DNA of 64,000 bases from Mycobacterium sp. OTB74 (GCF_029892685.1 NZ_JARXVD010000011.1:62001-126000), one strand, 5' to 3'. Counted from the stretch's first letter, positions 10,513-19,654 are shown. Notes: a model not told the origin generated them from the sequence alone. Program-made: numbers and translations.

Positions 10513-10617
10513 ATTCCCGCCAGATGGCAACCGTTCGGTTGCCACCGCGCTGCGATTTTCGTTACCGTCGTTGCGGCACTCGATAACGGTACGGTTACGG
10601 CGCAAAGGATTTTTCGG

Positions 10618-11736
10618 TTGGCTGAGCACGATTCGTCCGCACCTCCCCAGGGGGAGATGACGAAGGGTCGCAAGGCTGGCAGCGCCTCGCCCGACACCGT
10701 CAAAGTCAATCGGGCACCCGTCGGTAAGGAACTCAGCCCCGCTGAAGTCACCGACATCATTCCCTTCAATGAGTTCGGCAGCCTGCACGACCTGGACCTG
10801 TCTGACAAGGCTTTCGACCGGGATTCCCAGGTCAACGCGGCTCCTGAGCTGGACGACCTCGACGAGACCGATGATCAGACGCCATTCGAACTGACCATCC
10901 CCGCCGAGTTCCAACTGCCGGCCGACGCCCGGCGGCTGTCCTCGGGCGCGTACCGCGAGAGCCACACCGACACCAGTAACGGGTTCGCCGACACCGATGT
11001 TATCGATCTGCGGAACCGCCGCGGTTCACACCGCAAGGCAGAGCCCACCGTCGGCGGCGTCAAGGGCCGGCTCGTCGCGGCCGCCGTGGCCGCAGGCGCC
11101 ACTGCCGCTGCCGCGTACTCGATGGCCACCAGCGCCGACCAGCCCACCGACACCAAGCTCGCCGCCGAGCACTCGCCTGGCACCACCGTGGACGGGGCCA
11201 CGGGCGCCACCGACGGCATCCAGATCGTCAACGTGACACCGGTTGCGTCCAACACCTCGGTGCACGCTCAAGAACTCGCCAATGCCGCGGCCTTCGCGCA
11301 GGAGCGCGCCGAGCGGGAGGCCCGCCTGGCACGTCCGCTCTTCGTCATGCCGACCAAGGGTGTTTTCACCTCCGGCTTCGGTTACCGCTGGGGCGCCCTG
11401 CACGGCGGTATCGACTTGGCCGCGCCGATCGGCACCCCCATCGTCTCGATCTCCGACGGCGTCGTCGTCGACGTCGGCCCGACTGCCGGTTACGGCGCGT
11501 GGGTCAAGGTCCGTCACAGCGACGGCACCGTCACGCTGTACGGCCACGTCAACACCTGGACGGTCTCGGTCGGTCAGCGAGTCATGGCCGGCGATCAGAT
11601 CGCCACCGTCGGCAACCGTGGAAATTCGACCGGGCCGCACTGCCATTTCGAGGTGCTGCTGGGTGGCACCCACCGGATCGACCCGGTGCCGTGGCTGGCC
11701 GAACGTGGCCTGAGCCCGGGCGCCTACGTCGGCTGA
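10618..11736 (+). CDS. Membrane-anchored M23 family peptidase (Rv0950c-like)
   Basis: Likely peptidoglycan endopeptidase or a LytM-type activator. The 372 residues comprise an acidic cytosolic N-terminus (1-145), one membrane span (about 151-170), a periplasmic helix rich in Ala, Glu and Arg (215-240), and a C-terminal LytM domain (250-355). Zinc ligands are present: His262 and Asp266 in HGGID, and His343 in HCHFEV with His341; His310 follows in YGHVNTW. An intact HxH and HxxxD suggest a catalytically active enzyme. The TTG start has AAAGGA 8 bp upstream; the next in-frame Met is 13 residues later. Confidence 0.9.
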   Translation: MAEHDSSAPPQGEMTKGRKAGSASPDTVKVNRAPVGKELSPAEVTDIIPFNEFGSLHDLDLSDKAFDRDSQVNAAPELDDLDETDDQTPFELTIPAEFQLPADARRLSSGAYRESHTDTSNGFADTDVIDLRNRRGSHRKAEPTVGGVKGRLVAAAVAAGATAAAAYSMATSADQPTDTKLAAEHSPGTTVDGATGATDGIQIVNVTPVASNTSVHAQELANAAAFAQERAEREARLARPLFVMPTKGVFTSGFGYRWGALHGGIDLAAPIGTPIVSISDGVVVDVGPTAGYGAWVKVRHSDGTVTLYGHVNTWTVSVGQRVMAGDQIATVGNRGNSTGPHCHFEVLLGGTHRIDPVPWLAERGLSPGAYVG

Positions 11737-11739
11737 TTC

Positions 11740-12549
11740 GTGACGGACGACAACCAGGCCGGCGGGCCGTTGTCCGATCCGACTCAGATCATGCGGCCGG
11801 CCCGACACGCCGCACCTGAGCCACCTGCGCCCACAGAATCTGATCCCCCCGCGACCGGCATCATCCGACGCACGCCTAGCGGCGCGATACCCGTGGCACA
11901 TCCGGATGTCACTTCAGATGCCTCCTCTAGCGCGTCGGAAGCCCCTGCCACCTGGGGGCACCTCCCGCCCGCGGGGGACATCATCCGGCGCACCCCGACC
12001 GGCGCGATCCCTATCCCGGTCGCTCCGACCAATGGCGACGCGACCGCGACGAGTCTTATCGACACTGGAGCGGATGCGGCCACCGGCCTGATGCTGCCCG
12101 GTCTGACTGAACCCGACACTCCGGCGACCACCCACATCGCAGTCCCCGGGCGCAGCAAGGACGCTGGGCCAAAACAACTCCCCGGGCCTGCCGCCGCGTG
12201 TGCCACCGCAACCGCATCCGTGCTGAGCGGCTGGGCCACCGCGGTCATCGCCACCTCACTGATCGCCGGCTGGTGGCGCACCGACCCACTGTTCTGCGTC
12301 GCTGTCGGTTTCCTCGCTGCGGTTGCGGCCGCGGCAACCATCGGCGGCCAGATCGCGGTGTTGCTGCGCCGCCGAACCGGACGAGTGCTGGTCGTGGTGG
12401 GATCCGTTGTGGCACTGATGATTTTCGCCAGCTTGTTCGTCGCGGGCGCCAAACTGCCACCGATTGTCTACGGCATCCCGCTACTGCCGATCGCCAGCAT
12501 CGTGCTCGCGACGCTGCCGGTGACCGGCCGTTGGTGCACTAAGACTTAA
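11740..12549 (+). CDS. Four-helix membrane protein with IIRRTP repeats
   Basis: 269-residue protein of unknown function. The Pro/Thr-rich cytosolic N-terminus contains a duplicated motif, IIRRTPSGAIPVA (about residue 40) and IIRRTPTGAIPIPVA (about residue 80). Four hydrophobic segments fill 150-265, with a basic RRRTGR loop between the second and third. The GTG start lies 3 bp after the stop of the M23 peptidase gene, so the two are almost certainly coexpressed, which makes it a plausible partner or localiser of the cell-wall enzyme. The repeat could be a docking or phosphorylation site (Arg-Arg-Thr-Pro); that is inference. Confidence 0.75.
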   Translation: MTDDNQAGGPLSDPTQIMRPARHAAPEPPAPTESDPPATGIIRRTPSGAIPVAHPDVTSDASSSASEAPATWGHLPPAGDIIRRTPTGAIPIPVAPTNGDATATSLIDTGADAATGLMLPGLTEPDTPATTHIAVPGRSKDAGPKQLPGPAAACATATASVLSGWATAVIATSLIAGWWRTDPLFCVAVGFLAAVAAAATIGGQIAVLLRRRTGRVLVVVGSVVALMIFASLFVAGAKLPPIVYGIPLLPIASIVLATLPVTGRWCTKT

Positions 12550-12659
12550 ACGCGTCCAACGTGAAGGAGAGCCCAGAAACTCGGCGTGGCCATCTACTTC
12601 ACCTTCGCGTGAGGGTCGGCCCTGTCTTCGAACATATTTCACCCGGAACGGTCAAGTTT

Positions 12660-12675
12660 CCCTGACCAGTCAGGG
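12660..12675. repeat. 16-bp palindrome between convergent genes
   Basis: CCCTGACCAGTCAGGG: 7-bp arms with a 2-bp centre in the 182-bp gap between the membrane protein (+) and uvrD1 (-). The loop is too short for a hairpin as drawn and no T-run follows, so an operator or weak terminator are both possible. Nothing else was recognised in the gap. Confidence 0.4.
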
Positions 12676-12731
12676 TAAGTTGACCACTCCAAATCGCAAG
12701 TGCCACAACAGAGCCTACACGCCGGGCAACG

Positions 12732-15056
12732 TCAGAGCTTCTGCACCGGCGCGTGGTTGTGCATCAGTTTGACCCGACCGGCGCTGCCGAAGTCGATCAG
12801 CGACATGGCCGACTCCCCCACGCCTGACACTTCCTCAACGCGGCCCAGGCCGTACTTGTCGTGAGTGACCCGGTCGCCGGGTTGCAGCACCACCAGAGGC
12901 TTGTTGCGATTGGGGGCCGGACGCATGGGCGACGGCCGACCACCGCCGAAACCGCTCGAACCACCTGACCCGTAACGACTCGGGGCAGACATCGGTGGCG
13001 GCGGTTCGACCCGACGCCAGTCGATCAGCTCCTGCGGAATCTCTTGCAGGAAGCGCGATTCCGGATTCAGCATGGGCTGGCCCCAGGACGACCGGACCTT
13101 GGCCCGGCTCAGGTACAACCGATGACGGGCCCGGGTGAGGCCGACATAGGCCAACCGTCGTTCCTCGGACAGCTCGGTCGGGTCGCCCAGGGCCCGCATA
13201 TGCGGGAACATGCCGTCTTCCCAGCCGGTCACGAAAACCACTGGGAATTCAAGACCTTTGGCGGTGTGCAGCGTCATCATGGTGACCACGCCATCGCCGT
13301 GCTCGGGCAGTTCGTCCGCATCGGCCACCAGCGAGACCCGCTCCAGGAATGCGGCCAGCGCGCCGGTGTCGGGCACGTCGTCGTCGACTTCCTCTTCGCG
13401 CAGCGCCTGAGCGTTGGCCAGATCGATGCTGAATTCGTGTGCGACGCTGACCAATTCATTGAGGTTGTCCAGGCGCGCCTGGTCCTGCGGGTCGCTGGAG
13501 GCTTCCAATTCGCGGCGGTAGCCGGTGCGGTCCAGCACGGTCTCCACCAGGTCACCCAGCTCGCCGTCCAGTCCGCCGCGGAGGCTGTCCAGCAGCTCGA
13601 CAAAACCGGCAATCGCCTTCTCCGAGCGAGTGTTCAGCATCGGCACCCTGCCTTCAGCGGCAGCCTGCAGCGCGTCGTTGAAACTGGCGCCGGTGTTCTC
13701 GGCGTAGACCGCCACGCACGCTTCGGCACGGTCGCCGATGCCGCGGCGCGGCGTGTTCAGGATGCGTCGCATGCTCACCGCGTCGCCCGGGTTGTCCAGC
13801 ACCCGCAGGTACGCGACGATGTCGCGGATCTCCCTGCGCTCGTAAAAGCGCATTCCCCCAACGACTTTGTACGGAATCCCAGCTCGGATGAAGACGTCTT
13901 CCACCGCGCGGGACGAGTTGTTGGTGCGGTAGAACACCGCGACGTCATTGTAGGTGACGCCGTCCGTCCCGACGAGCCCGTCGATCTCTTCGGCGATGAA
14001 CCGGGCCTCGTCGTGTTCGTTGTCCGCGACGTAGCCGACGATCAGCTCGCCCTCGCCGGCGTCCGTCCACAGCTTCTTTTCCCGACGCCCGGCGTTGCGG
14101 CTGATCACCGCGTTGGCGGCAGTCAAGATGTTCTGCGTGGAACGGTAATTCTGTTCCAGCAGAATGGTTGTCGCGTTCGGGAAGTCGCGTTCGAAATCCT
14201 CGATGTTGCGGATGGTCGCGCCGCGGAAGGCATAGATGGACTGGTCCGCGTCACCCACCACGCACAGTTCGGCGGGCGGCACGTCATTGGCACCCTCGGC
14301 GGCGTGGTGACCGACGAGCTCGCGCACCAGCACGTACTGGGCGTGGTTCGTATCCTGATATTCGTCGACCAGGATGTGCCGGAAGCGCCGGCGGTAGTAC
14401 TGCGCGATTTGCGGGAAGCTTTGCAGCACAGCCACTGTCTCGCCGATCAGATCGTCGAAGTCCATCGCGTTGGCCGCGCGCAACCGGCGCTGGTACTCGC
14501 CGTAGACCTCGGCGACGATGCGCGGCAGCTCTTCATCGGCTTCGGACGCTTCGGCAGCGGCCTGCTGCGGGTCGATAAGTTCGTTCTTCAGATTGGAGAT
14601 CGCCGTGGCCAACATCCGCGGCGAGTGCCGCTTGACGTCCAGCCCCATATCCTTGCCGATCATCATCAGCAGTCGGCGCGAGTCGTCAGCGTCATAGATC
14701 GAGAAGTTGGAGTTCAGCCCCGGCACCAGCGAGGCCTGGTTGCGCAGGATGCGGACGCACGTCGAATGGAACGTCGACACCCACATGGACTTGGCGCGCG
14801 GCCCGACGAGGTCCACCACACGCTCACGCATCTCGGCGGCGGCCTTGTTGGTGAAGGTGATGGCCAGCACCTGGCCGACCCCGACGTCACGGTTGGCCAG
14901 CAGGTACGCGATGCGCCGGGTCAGCACCGCGGTCTTGCCCGAACCGGCACCGGCCACGATCAGCAGCGGCGTGCCTTCCTGCAGCACTGCCTGACGCTGC
15001 TGCGGGTTGAGGCCTTCAAGAAGCTGGTCTGTATCGGGTGCTGCACTCATGATCAT
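12732..15056 (-). CDS. uvrD1: UvrD1-type SF1 DNA helicase
   Basis: ATP-dependent 3'-5' helicase of nucleotide excision repair; the mycobacterial enzyme is also known to interact with Ku, whose gene lies 18 kb away here. Helicase motifs are all visible: GLNPQQRQAV (Q motif), AGAGSGKTAVLTRR (Walker A), DEYQDTN (Walker B), VGDADQSIYAFRGA (III), NYRST, and VGLTRARHRLYLSRA (VI). The C-terminal Tudor-like tail (GDRVTHDKYGLGRV) is typical of UvrD/PcrA. Start 15056 (MIMSAAPD, 774 residues) has GGGAG 5 bp upstream; ATG 15050 is a close alternative. Reading further upstream would add unrelated residues. Confidence 0.95.
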   Translation of the reverse strand: MIMSAAPDTDQLLEGLNPQQRQAVLQEGTPLLIVAGAGSGKTAVLTRRIAYLLANRDVGVGQVLAITFTNKAAAEMRERVVDLVGPRAKSMWVSTFHSTCVRILRNQASLVPGLNSNFSIYDADDSRRLLMMIGKDMGLDVKRHSPRMLATAISNLKNELIDPQQAAAEASEADEELPRIVAEVYGEYQRRLRAANAMDFDDLIGETVAVLQSFPQIAQYYRRRFRHILVDEYQDTNHAQYVLVRELVGHHAAEGANDVPPAELCVVGDADQSIYAFRGATIRNIEDFERDFPNATTILLEQNYRSTQNILTAANAVISRNAGRREKKLWTDAGEGELIVGYVADNEHDEARFIAEEIDGLVGTDGVTYNDVAVFYRTNNSSRAVEDVFIRAGIPYKVVGGMRFYERREIRDIVAYLRVLDNPGDAVSMRRILNTPRRGIGDRAEACVAVYAENTGASFNDALQAAAEGRVPMLNTRSEKAIAGFVELLDSLRGGLDGELGDLVETVLDRTGYRRELEASSDPQDQARLDNLNELVSVAHEFSIDLANAQALREEEVDDDVPDTGALAAFLERVSLVADADELPEHGDGVVTMMTLHTAKGLEFPVVFVTGWEDGMFPHMRALGDPTELSEERRLAYVGLTRARHRLYLSRAKVRSSWGQPMLNPESRFLQEIPQELIDWRRVEPPPPMSAPSRYGSGGSSGFGGGRPSPMRPAPNRNKPLVVLQPGDRVTHDKYGLGRVEEVSGVGESAMSLIDFGSAGRVKLMHNHAPVQKL

Positions 15057-15158
15057 CTCGGCTCCCAACCTACCGCCGGAAGGCGACAGCTTTGCGCATT
15101 CCCCGTCGCTCCGCTCGCCACTTTGCGCAGGCACGGGCCATGGTGGCACACTGGCTAC

Positions 15159-15218
15159 GTGCTCAATGCGCAGCAGCGATTTACCTACGGGTACCGGCCA
15201 GCGGTGCCCGTGGTTTAG
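15159..15218 (+). CDS. Putative aromatic leader peptide (19 residues)
   Basis: Short open frame starting GTG 15159 and ending TAG 15216-15218, reading MLNAQQRFTYGYRPAVPVV. It holds one Phe and two Tyr within five codons (TTT ACC TAC GGG TAC) and is followed by a hairpin and then a terminator-like hairpin before the chorismate mutase gene. There is no clear Shine-Dalgarno. A TTGCGC / CACACT pair with an 18-bp spacer ends 6 bp upstream, so leaderless translation from the GTG is plausible. This fits a translation-coupled Phe/Tyr sensor; untested. Confidence 0.5.
   Translation: MLNAQQRFTYGYRPAVPVV
15187..15211 (+). promoter_or_regulatory. Leader hairpin overlapping Tyr codons
   Basis: A 10-bp stem (15187-15196 with 15202-15211, one G-U pair) closes a 5-nt loop. 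The first strand overlaps both Tyr codons of the putative leader peptide, so a ribosome stalled there would melt it: the geometry expected of an attenuator's first (pause) hairpin. Confidence 0.45.
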
Positions 15219-15230
15219 CTGCCTGTCTTC

Positions 15231-15272
15231 AGCCCCGCGGTCCGCATCCGGATCCGGGGCTCGTTTGTTGTG
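15231..15272 (+). terminator. Terminator-like hairpin in the chorismate mutase leader
   Basis: AGCCCCG (15231-15237) pairs with CGGGGCT (15255-15261), with partial pairing inside, followed by T-rich CGTTTGTTGTGT. It lies 27 bp upstream of the chorismate mutase start and 13 bp after the leader peptide stop, the position expected of an attenuator terminator. Confidence 0.55.
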
Positions 15273-15288
15273 TGAGGCCTGAATTCGG

Positions 15289-15594
15289 ATGACACCTGAA
15301 CCCACCAACAGCGAGGAAATGATGTCTACCGAAACCACCATCGAAACCGAACTGCCCAACATCGAAGAGTTGCGGCAGGAGATCGACCATCTCGACGCCA
15401 CCATCCTGGCGGCCGTCCAGCGCCGCACCGAGGTGTCCAAGCTGATCGGCAAGGCCCGGATGGCCTCCGGCGGCACCCGGCTGGTGCACAGCCGCGAGAT
15501 GAAGGTCATCGAGCGCTACAGCGAACTGGGCCCCGAGGGCAAGAACCTGGCCATGCTGCTGCTGCAGATGGGCCGCGGCCGCCTCGGCCACTAA
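15289..15594 (+). CDS. Intracellular AroQ-delta chorismate mutase (Rv0948c-like)
   Basis: Converts chorismate to prephenate, the branch to Phe and Tyr. All-helical protein of 101 residues; the conserved core runs from IEELRQEIDHLDATILAAVQRR to the family block SGGTRLVHSREMKVIERYSELG (60-81). The GRGRLGH C-terminus is retained; in M. tuberculosis the RLGH tail is remodelled by DAHP synthase to activate this otherwise weak enzyme, so a noncovalent complex with AroG is expected. Start 15289 matches the family's extended N-terminus; ATG 15319/15322 next to GAGGAA is an alternative. Preceded by a possible attenuator. Confidence 0.93.
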   Translation: MTPEPTNSEEMMSTETTIETELPNIEELRQEIDHLDATILAAVQRRTEVSKLIGKARMASGGTRLVHSREMKVIERYSELGPEGKNLAMLLLQMGRGRLGH

Positions 15595-15607
15595 CTGCCG
15601 CCCAGTA

Positions 15608-15666
15608 CACCGAGGCGGACAAATGGGCTGGAAAGTACGAGTAAAACCGGCCCAAACGTCCATCTC
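15608..15666 (-). repeat. 59-bp dispersed repeat, copy B
   Basis: Read on the minus strand (gagatggacg...), it aligns without gaps to the copy at 28122-28180 (48 of 59 identical by my count). It lies between the convergent chorismate mutase and aldehyde dehydrogenase genes, 13 bp past the latter's stop. Confidence 0.75.
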
Positions 15667-15679
15667 GGCGCGCTAGGAG

Positions 15680-17128
15680 CTACGGGGTCAGCGCGATGTA
15701 CTTGGTCTCCAGGTACTCCTCGATGCCCTCGATGCCGCCTTCGCGGCCGAAGCCCGAGGCCTTGACCCCACCGAACGGCGCGGCCGGGTCCGAAATCACC
15801 CCACGGTTGACGCCGACCATCCCGGCTTCCAGCGCTTCGGATACCCGCAGCGCCCGGTCCAGAGACTGGGTGTAGATGTACGCGGCCAGGCCGTACTCCG
15901 TGTCGTTGGCAGCGGCGATCGCCTCGTCCTCGGTGTCGAACCCGGTAACCGGGGCTACCGGCCCGAAAACCTCCTCTTTGAGAATGCGCGCGTCGGCCGG
16001 CACGTCGGCCAGCACCGTCGCCGGGTAGAAGTAACCGGGCCCGCCCGGGGCCACCCCACCGACCGCCACCGAAGCGCCGCGCGACACCGCGTCAGACACC
16101 AGGTCAGCCACAGTGCCCACCTGCTTGGGGCTGATCAGCGGACCCAGCGTGGACGCGGCATCGAGGCCGTTGCCCAGGTTGAATTCGGTCATCCGCTTCA
16201 CCAGCTTGTCGGTGAACTCCTCGCGCACCGAATTGGCGACGTGGAACCGGTTGGCTGCGGTGCAGGCCTCACCGCCGTTGCGCATCTTGGCCAGGATCGC
16301 GCCGTCGACCGCCGCGTCGATGTCAGCATCGTCGAACACCAGGAAGGGCGCGTTCCCGCCGAGTTCCATGGACATCCGGAGCAGCTTCTCGCCGCCTTGC
16401 TTGACCAGTGCCCGCCCCACCCCGGTGGACCCGGTGAACGTCAGCTTGCGCAGACGACCGTCGTCCATCAGCGCGGTGGTCAGCTCGCCGGGACTGGTGG
16501 TCGGCAGCACCGACAGCACGCCCTTGGGTAAGCCCGCGTCGTCCATCATCTTGGCCAGCAGCAGCATGGTCAGCGGGGTCTCGCCGGCCGGTTTGACCAC
16601 CATGGTGCAGCCGGCGGCCAGCGCCGGACCGATCTTACGGGTGCCCATCGCCAGCGGGAAGTTCCACGGCGTCACCGCATAACACTGACCCACCGGCGCC
16701 TTGGTGACCACGATGCGCCCGGTACCCGCCGGGCTCGGGGTGAAGCGTCCACCGATCCGCACGGCTTCCTCGGCGAACCAGCGGAAGAACTCCGCGCCGT
16801 ACTTCACCTCACCGCGACTCTCGGCGAGCACCTTGCCCATCTCGAGGGTCATCAGCGTCGCGAGTTCCTCGGCCCGGTCAGTGATGGTCTCGAACACCGA
16901 CCGCAGGATCTCCCCGCGCTCGCGGGCCGGGGTAGCGGCCCAGTCCTTCTCTACCGCGGCAGCAGCATCCAGTGCGGCTATGCCGTCGGCTGGGCTGGCA
17001 TCGGCGACGGTGGCGAGCACTTCCTCGTTAGCCGGGTTGTGCACCTCGAATGTCTTGGCGGCGGCCCGCTCCTCGCCGCCGATCCACAGACCGGTTGGGA
17101 CAGATGACAACAGCTTGGCAGCGTCCAT
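15680..17128 (-). CDS. gabD: NAD(P)-dependent aldehyde dehydrogenase, succinate-semialdehyde type
   Basis: 482-residue ALDH-superfamily enzyme, most like succinate-semialdehyde dehydrogenase, which makes succinate for the TCA cycle. VTPWNFPLAMGTRKIGPALAAG, the glycine turn FTGSTGVGR, the general base Glu in MELGGNAPF, and the nucleophile Cys in NGGEACTA are all intact. C-terminal GREGGIEGIEEYLETKY is typical of the SSADH branch. It is divergent from pgi with a 49-bp intergenic gap. Substrate assignment is by overall similarity; related semialdehydes are possible. Confidence 0.85.
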   Translation of the reverse strand: MDAAKLLSSVPTGLWIGGEERAAAKTFEVHNPANEEVLATVADASPADGIAALDAAAAVEKDWAATPARERGEILRSVFETITDRAEELATLMTLEMGKVLAESRGEVKYGAEFFRWFAEEAVRIGGRFTPSPAGTGRIVVTKAPVGQCYAVTPWNFPLAMGTRKIGPALAAGCTMVVKPAGETPLTMLLLAKMMDDAGLPKGVLSVLPTTSPGELTTALMDDGRLRKLTFTGSTGVGRALVKQGGEKLLRMSMELGGNAPFLVFDDADIDAAVDGAILAKMRNGGEACTAANRFHVANSVREEFTDKLVKRMTEFNLGNGLDAASTLGPLISPKQVGTVADLVSDAVSRGASVAVGGVAPGGPGYFYPATVLADVPADARILKEEVFGPVAPVTGFDTEDEAIAAANDTEYGLAAYIYTQSLDRALRVSEALEAGMVGVNRGVISDPAAPFGGVKASGFGREGGIEGIEEYLETKYIALTP

Positions 17129-17177
17129 ACATCCATCATCTACACCTTCGACGACCGCGCCGCACTAGGGTTTGGGA

Positions 17178-18854
17178 ATGCCTGCCGAACAAGTTCAGAT
17201 TCCCGACATCTCGACGACGCCCGAGTGGGAAGCTCTGCGCGCACACCATCAGTCGGTCGCGGCTGCGACGCTACGCGAACTGTTCGACGCGGACCCGGAA
17301 CGCGGGCGGGAGCTGACCCTGTCGGTCGGCGATCTGTACATCGACTACAGCAAGCATCGGGTGACCCGCGAAACCCTTGGGCTGCTGGTCGACGTGGCGC
17401 GTGCCGCCGGGCTGGAGGCTCGCCGCGACGCAATGTTCAGCGGGCGGCACATCAACACCTCCGAGGACCGGGCGGTGCTGCACACCGCGCTGCGGCTGCC
17501 CCGCGATGCTCAGTTGACCGTCGACGGTCAGGACGTGGTGGCCGATGTGCATTCGGTGCTCGATTCGATGGGTACGTTCACCGATCGGTTGCGCTCCGGT
17601 GAGTGGACGGGTGCCACTGGCCAGCGCATCACCACTGTGGTCAACATCGGCATCGGCGGCTCGGATCTGGGTCCGGTGATGGTCGACCAGGCACTGCGGC
17701 ACTACGCCGACGCCGGCATCCTCGCGCGCTTCGTGTCCAACGTCGACCCAGCCGACCTGGTGGCCAAACTGGACGGACTCGACCCTGCCACAACACTTTT
17801 CATCATCGCATCGAAGACTTTCACCACCCTGGAAACACTGACCAACGCCACGGCCGCACGCCGCTGGCTGGTTGCCGCGCTGGGTGAAGACGCCGTCGCC
17901 AAGCACTTTGTGGCCGTTTCGACCAACGCAAAGCTGGTGTCCGAGTTCGGAATCGACACCGCCAACATGTTCGGATTCTGGGACTGGGTGGGCGGCCGGT
18001 ACTCGGTGGACAGCGCCATCGGCCTGAGCGTCATGGCCGTCATCGGACGCGAGCGATTCAATGAGTTCCTGGCCGGCTTCCATCTGGTCGACGAGCACTT
18101 CCGCACCGCACCGCTGGAGGCGAATGCACCTGCACTGCTTGGTCTTATCGGCTTGTGGTACTCGAATTTCTTTGGCGCCCAGTCCCGTGCGGTGCTGCCG
18201 TACTCCAACGACCTGGCCCGGTTCGCCGCGTATCTGCAGCAGCTGACCATGGAATCGAACGGCAAGTCGGTGCGGGCCGACGGTTCACCTGTGAGTACCG
18301 ATACGGGCGAAATCTTCTGGGGCGAGCCGGGAACCAACGGCCAGCACGCTTTTTACCAACTGCTGCACCAGGGCACCCGATTGGTGCCGGCCGACTTCAT
18401 CGGCTTCAGCGAACCGACCGATGACCTGCCGACCGCTGACGGCACCGGCAGCATGCATGACCTGTTGATGAGTAATTTCTTCGCCCAGACTCAGGTGTTG
18501 GCCTTCGGTAAGAATGCAGCGGAGATCGCCCGGGAACTCCCGGTGGGCACACCCGCCGACGTCGTCCCACACAAGGTGATGCCCGGAAACCGGCCCAGCA
18601 CTTCGATTTTGGCGACCAAGCTGACGCCGTCGGCGGTGGGCCAGCTGATCGCGCTGTACGAGCACCAGGTGTTCACCGAGGGTGTGATCTGGGGTATCGA
18701 CTCGTTCGACCAGTGGGGCGTGGAACTGGGCAAGACCCAGGCCAAGGCACTGCTGCCGGTGATCACCTCCGACGCGTCACCGGCTGCTCAGTCCGACAGC
18801 TCGACCGACGCCCTGGTGCGCCGCTACCGAGCCGAGCGCGGTCGCTCAGCCTGA
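17178..18854 (+). CDS. pgi: Glucose-6-phosphate isomerase
   Basis: Interconverts glucose-6-P and fructose-6-P in glycolysis and gluconeogenesis. The 558 residues show [13 protein letters not shown], the phosphate-binding [18 protein letters not shown], and the catalytic block [32 protein letters not shown] near the C-terminus supplies the active-site Lys. The length is normal. Start ATG 17178 (MPAEQVQ) is preferred to the TTG two codons upstream. The gene ends in a strong bidirectional terminator shared with the facing SDR gene. Confidence 0.97.
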   Translation: MPAEQVQIPDISTTPEWEALRAHHQSVAAATLRELFDADPERGRELTLSVGDLYIDYSKHRVTRETLGLLVDVARAAGLEARRDAMFSGRHINTSEDRAVLHTALRLPRDAQLTVDGQDVVADVHSVLDSMGTFTDRLRSGEWTGATGQRITTVVNIGIGGSDLGPVMVDQALRHYADAGILARFVSNVDPADLVAKLDGLDPATTLFIIASKTFTTLETLTNATAARRWLVAALGEDAVAKHFVAVSTNAKLVSEFGIDTANMFGFWDWVGGRYSVDSAIGLSVMAVIGRERFNEFLAGFHLVDEHFRTAPLEANAPALLGLIGLWYSNFFGAQSRAVLPYSNDLARFAAYLQQLTMESNGKSVRADGSPVSTDTGEIFWGEPGTNGQHAFYQLLHQGTRLVPADFIGFSEPTDDLPTADGTGSMHDLLMSNFFAQTQVLAFGKNAAEIARELPVGTPADVVPHKVMPGNRPSTSILATKLTPSAVGQLIALYEHQVFTEGVIWGIDSFDQWGVELGKTQAKALLPVITSDASPAAQSDSSTDALVRRYRAERGRSA

Positions 18855-18869
18855 GTGATCTGTATACGA

Positions 18870-18894
18870 AAGAGGGGCGCTAAACGCCCCTCTT
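18870..18894. terminator. Bidirectional terminator between pgi and SDR gene
   Basis: Perfect 10-bp stem AAGAGGGGCG / CGCCCCTCTT with a 5-nt loop (CTAAA), 15 bp after the pgi stop and 10 bp after the facing SDR stop. A/T ends on both sides let it serve both strands. Confidence 0.85.
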
Positions 18895-18904
18895 CGTGCA
18901 CAAA

Positions 18905-19654
18905 TCACGCGAAAAACTTGGTGAAACGCGGCGGCAGCAACTTCATCACCTCGACGATCGGCCACCACGGCCAACCGGGGACAACTGCGCGGCCCTTCTC
19001 CTTTTCGATGGCCTCGACCATCGCACGCACACCGGTCTCGTTGTCGACCATGAGCATGGTGGAGCTGGTCTTGGCCGTCATCTCCGACTCGATGTAGCCG
19101 GGCTCCAAACAGGTGATCTTGATGGGGCCGGACGGGTACTCGGCGCGCAGCGACTCGCCCAGCGAGGTGACGCCCGCCTTGCTCGCGGCGTAGGCCGCCT
19201 TGAACCCCGGCACACCGACGTTGCCGAGTACCGACGACACCAGCACCAGATGGCCGTGGTCGGCTGCCTTGAACATCTCCAGTGCGGTCTCGATCTGCAC
19301 CAGCGCGGAAACCAGGTTGGTCTCGATGGTGGCCTTGTTGGCCCACAACTTGCCGCCACCAAGTGGATAACCCTTGCCGATGCCGGCGTTCACGATGACA
19401 CAATCGATACCGCCGAGTTCGTCGGCCAGTTCAGCGAAGACCTTCGGCACCGCCTCGTGGTCGTTGACGTCCAGGGCCGCGACAGCCACTGTGATGTTCG
19501 GGTGCCGGGCGGTCAGTTCGGCCTTCAGCTCGTCGAGGTTGTCCACGCGACGGGCGCACAGGGCGAGGTCACGGCCCTTGGCAGCGAACGCACGGGCCAT
19601 TCCGGCGCCCAGACCGGAACTCGCCCCGGTGATCAGGATCTTCTGGCGGGTCAT
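18905..19654 (-). CDS. Short-chain dehydrogenase/reductase (Rv0945-like)
   Basis: 249-residue classical SDR. The NAD(P)-binding TGASSGLGAGMARAFA is at the N-terminus, NAGIG follows at about 90, catalytic Ser lies in VSSVLGN, and YAASKAGV supplies the Tyr-xxx-Lys. CARR after the second strand favours NADPH. The C-terminus is hydrophobic and aromatic (WPWWPIVEVMKLLPPRF), typical of the mycobacterial SDR group acting on lipid or sterol-like ketones. The substrate is unknown. It corresponds by position to Rv0945. Confidence 0.88.
   Translation of the reverse strand: MTRQKILITGASSGLGAGMARAFAAKGRDLALCARRVDNLDELKAELTARHPNITVAVAALDVNDHEAVPKVFAELADELGGIDCVIVNAGIGKGYPLGGGKLWANKATIETNLVSALVQIETALEMFKAADHGHLVLVSSVLGNVGVPGFKAAYAASKAGVTSLGESLRAEYPSGPIKITCLEPGYIESEMTAKTSSTMLMVDNETGVRAMVEAIEKEKGRAVVPGWPWWPIVEVMKLLPPRFTKFFA

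Noticed and set aside
10530-10610. Repeated GGTTACGG / CGTTACC elements before the M23 peptidase
   Set aside because: They recall wall-regulator direct repeats, but spacing and sequence are too loose to call an operator.
12620-12640. LexA-like half site near uvrD1 (TCGAACATATTTC)
   Set aside because: Only one half fits, and it lies downstream of uvrD1, not in its promoter.
13044-15218. Long open frame of 724 codons antisense to uvrD1
   Set aside because: It mirrors the codon pattern of the true gene on the other strand, has no ribosome site and no recognisable domain. Only its last part, as a separate short frame, was kept as a leader peptide.
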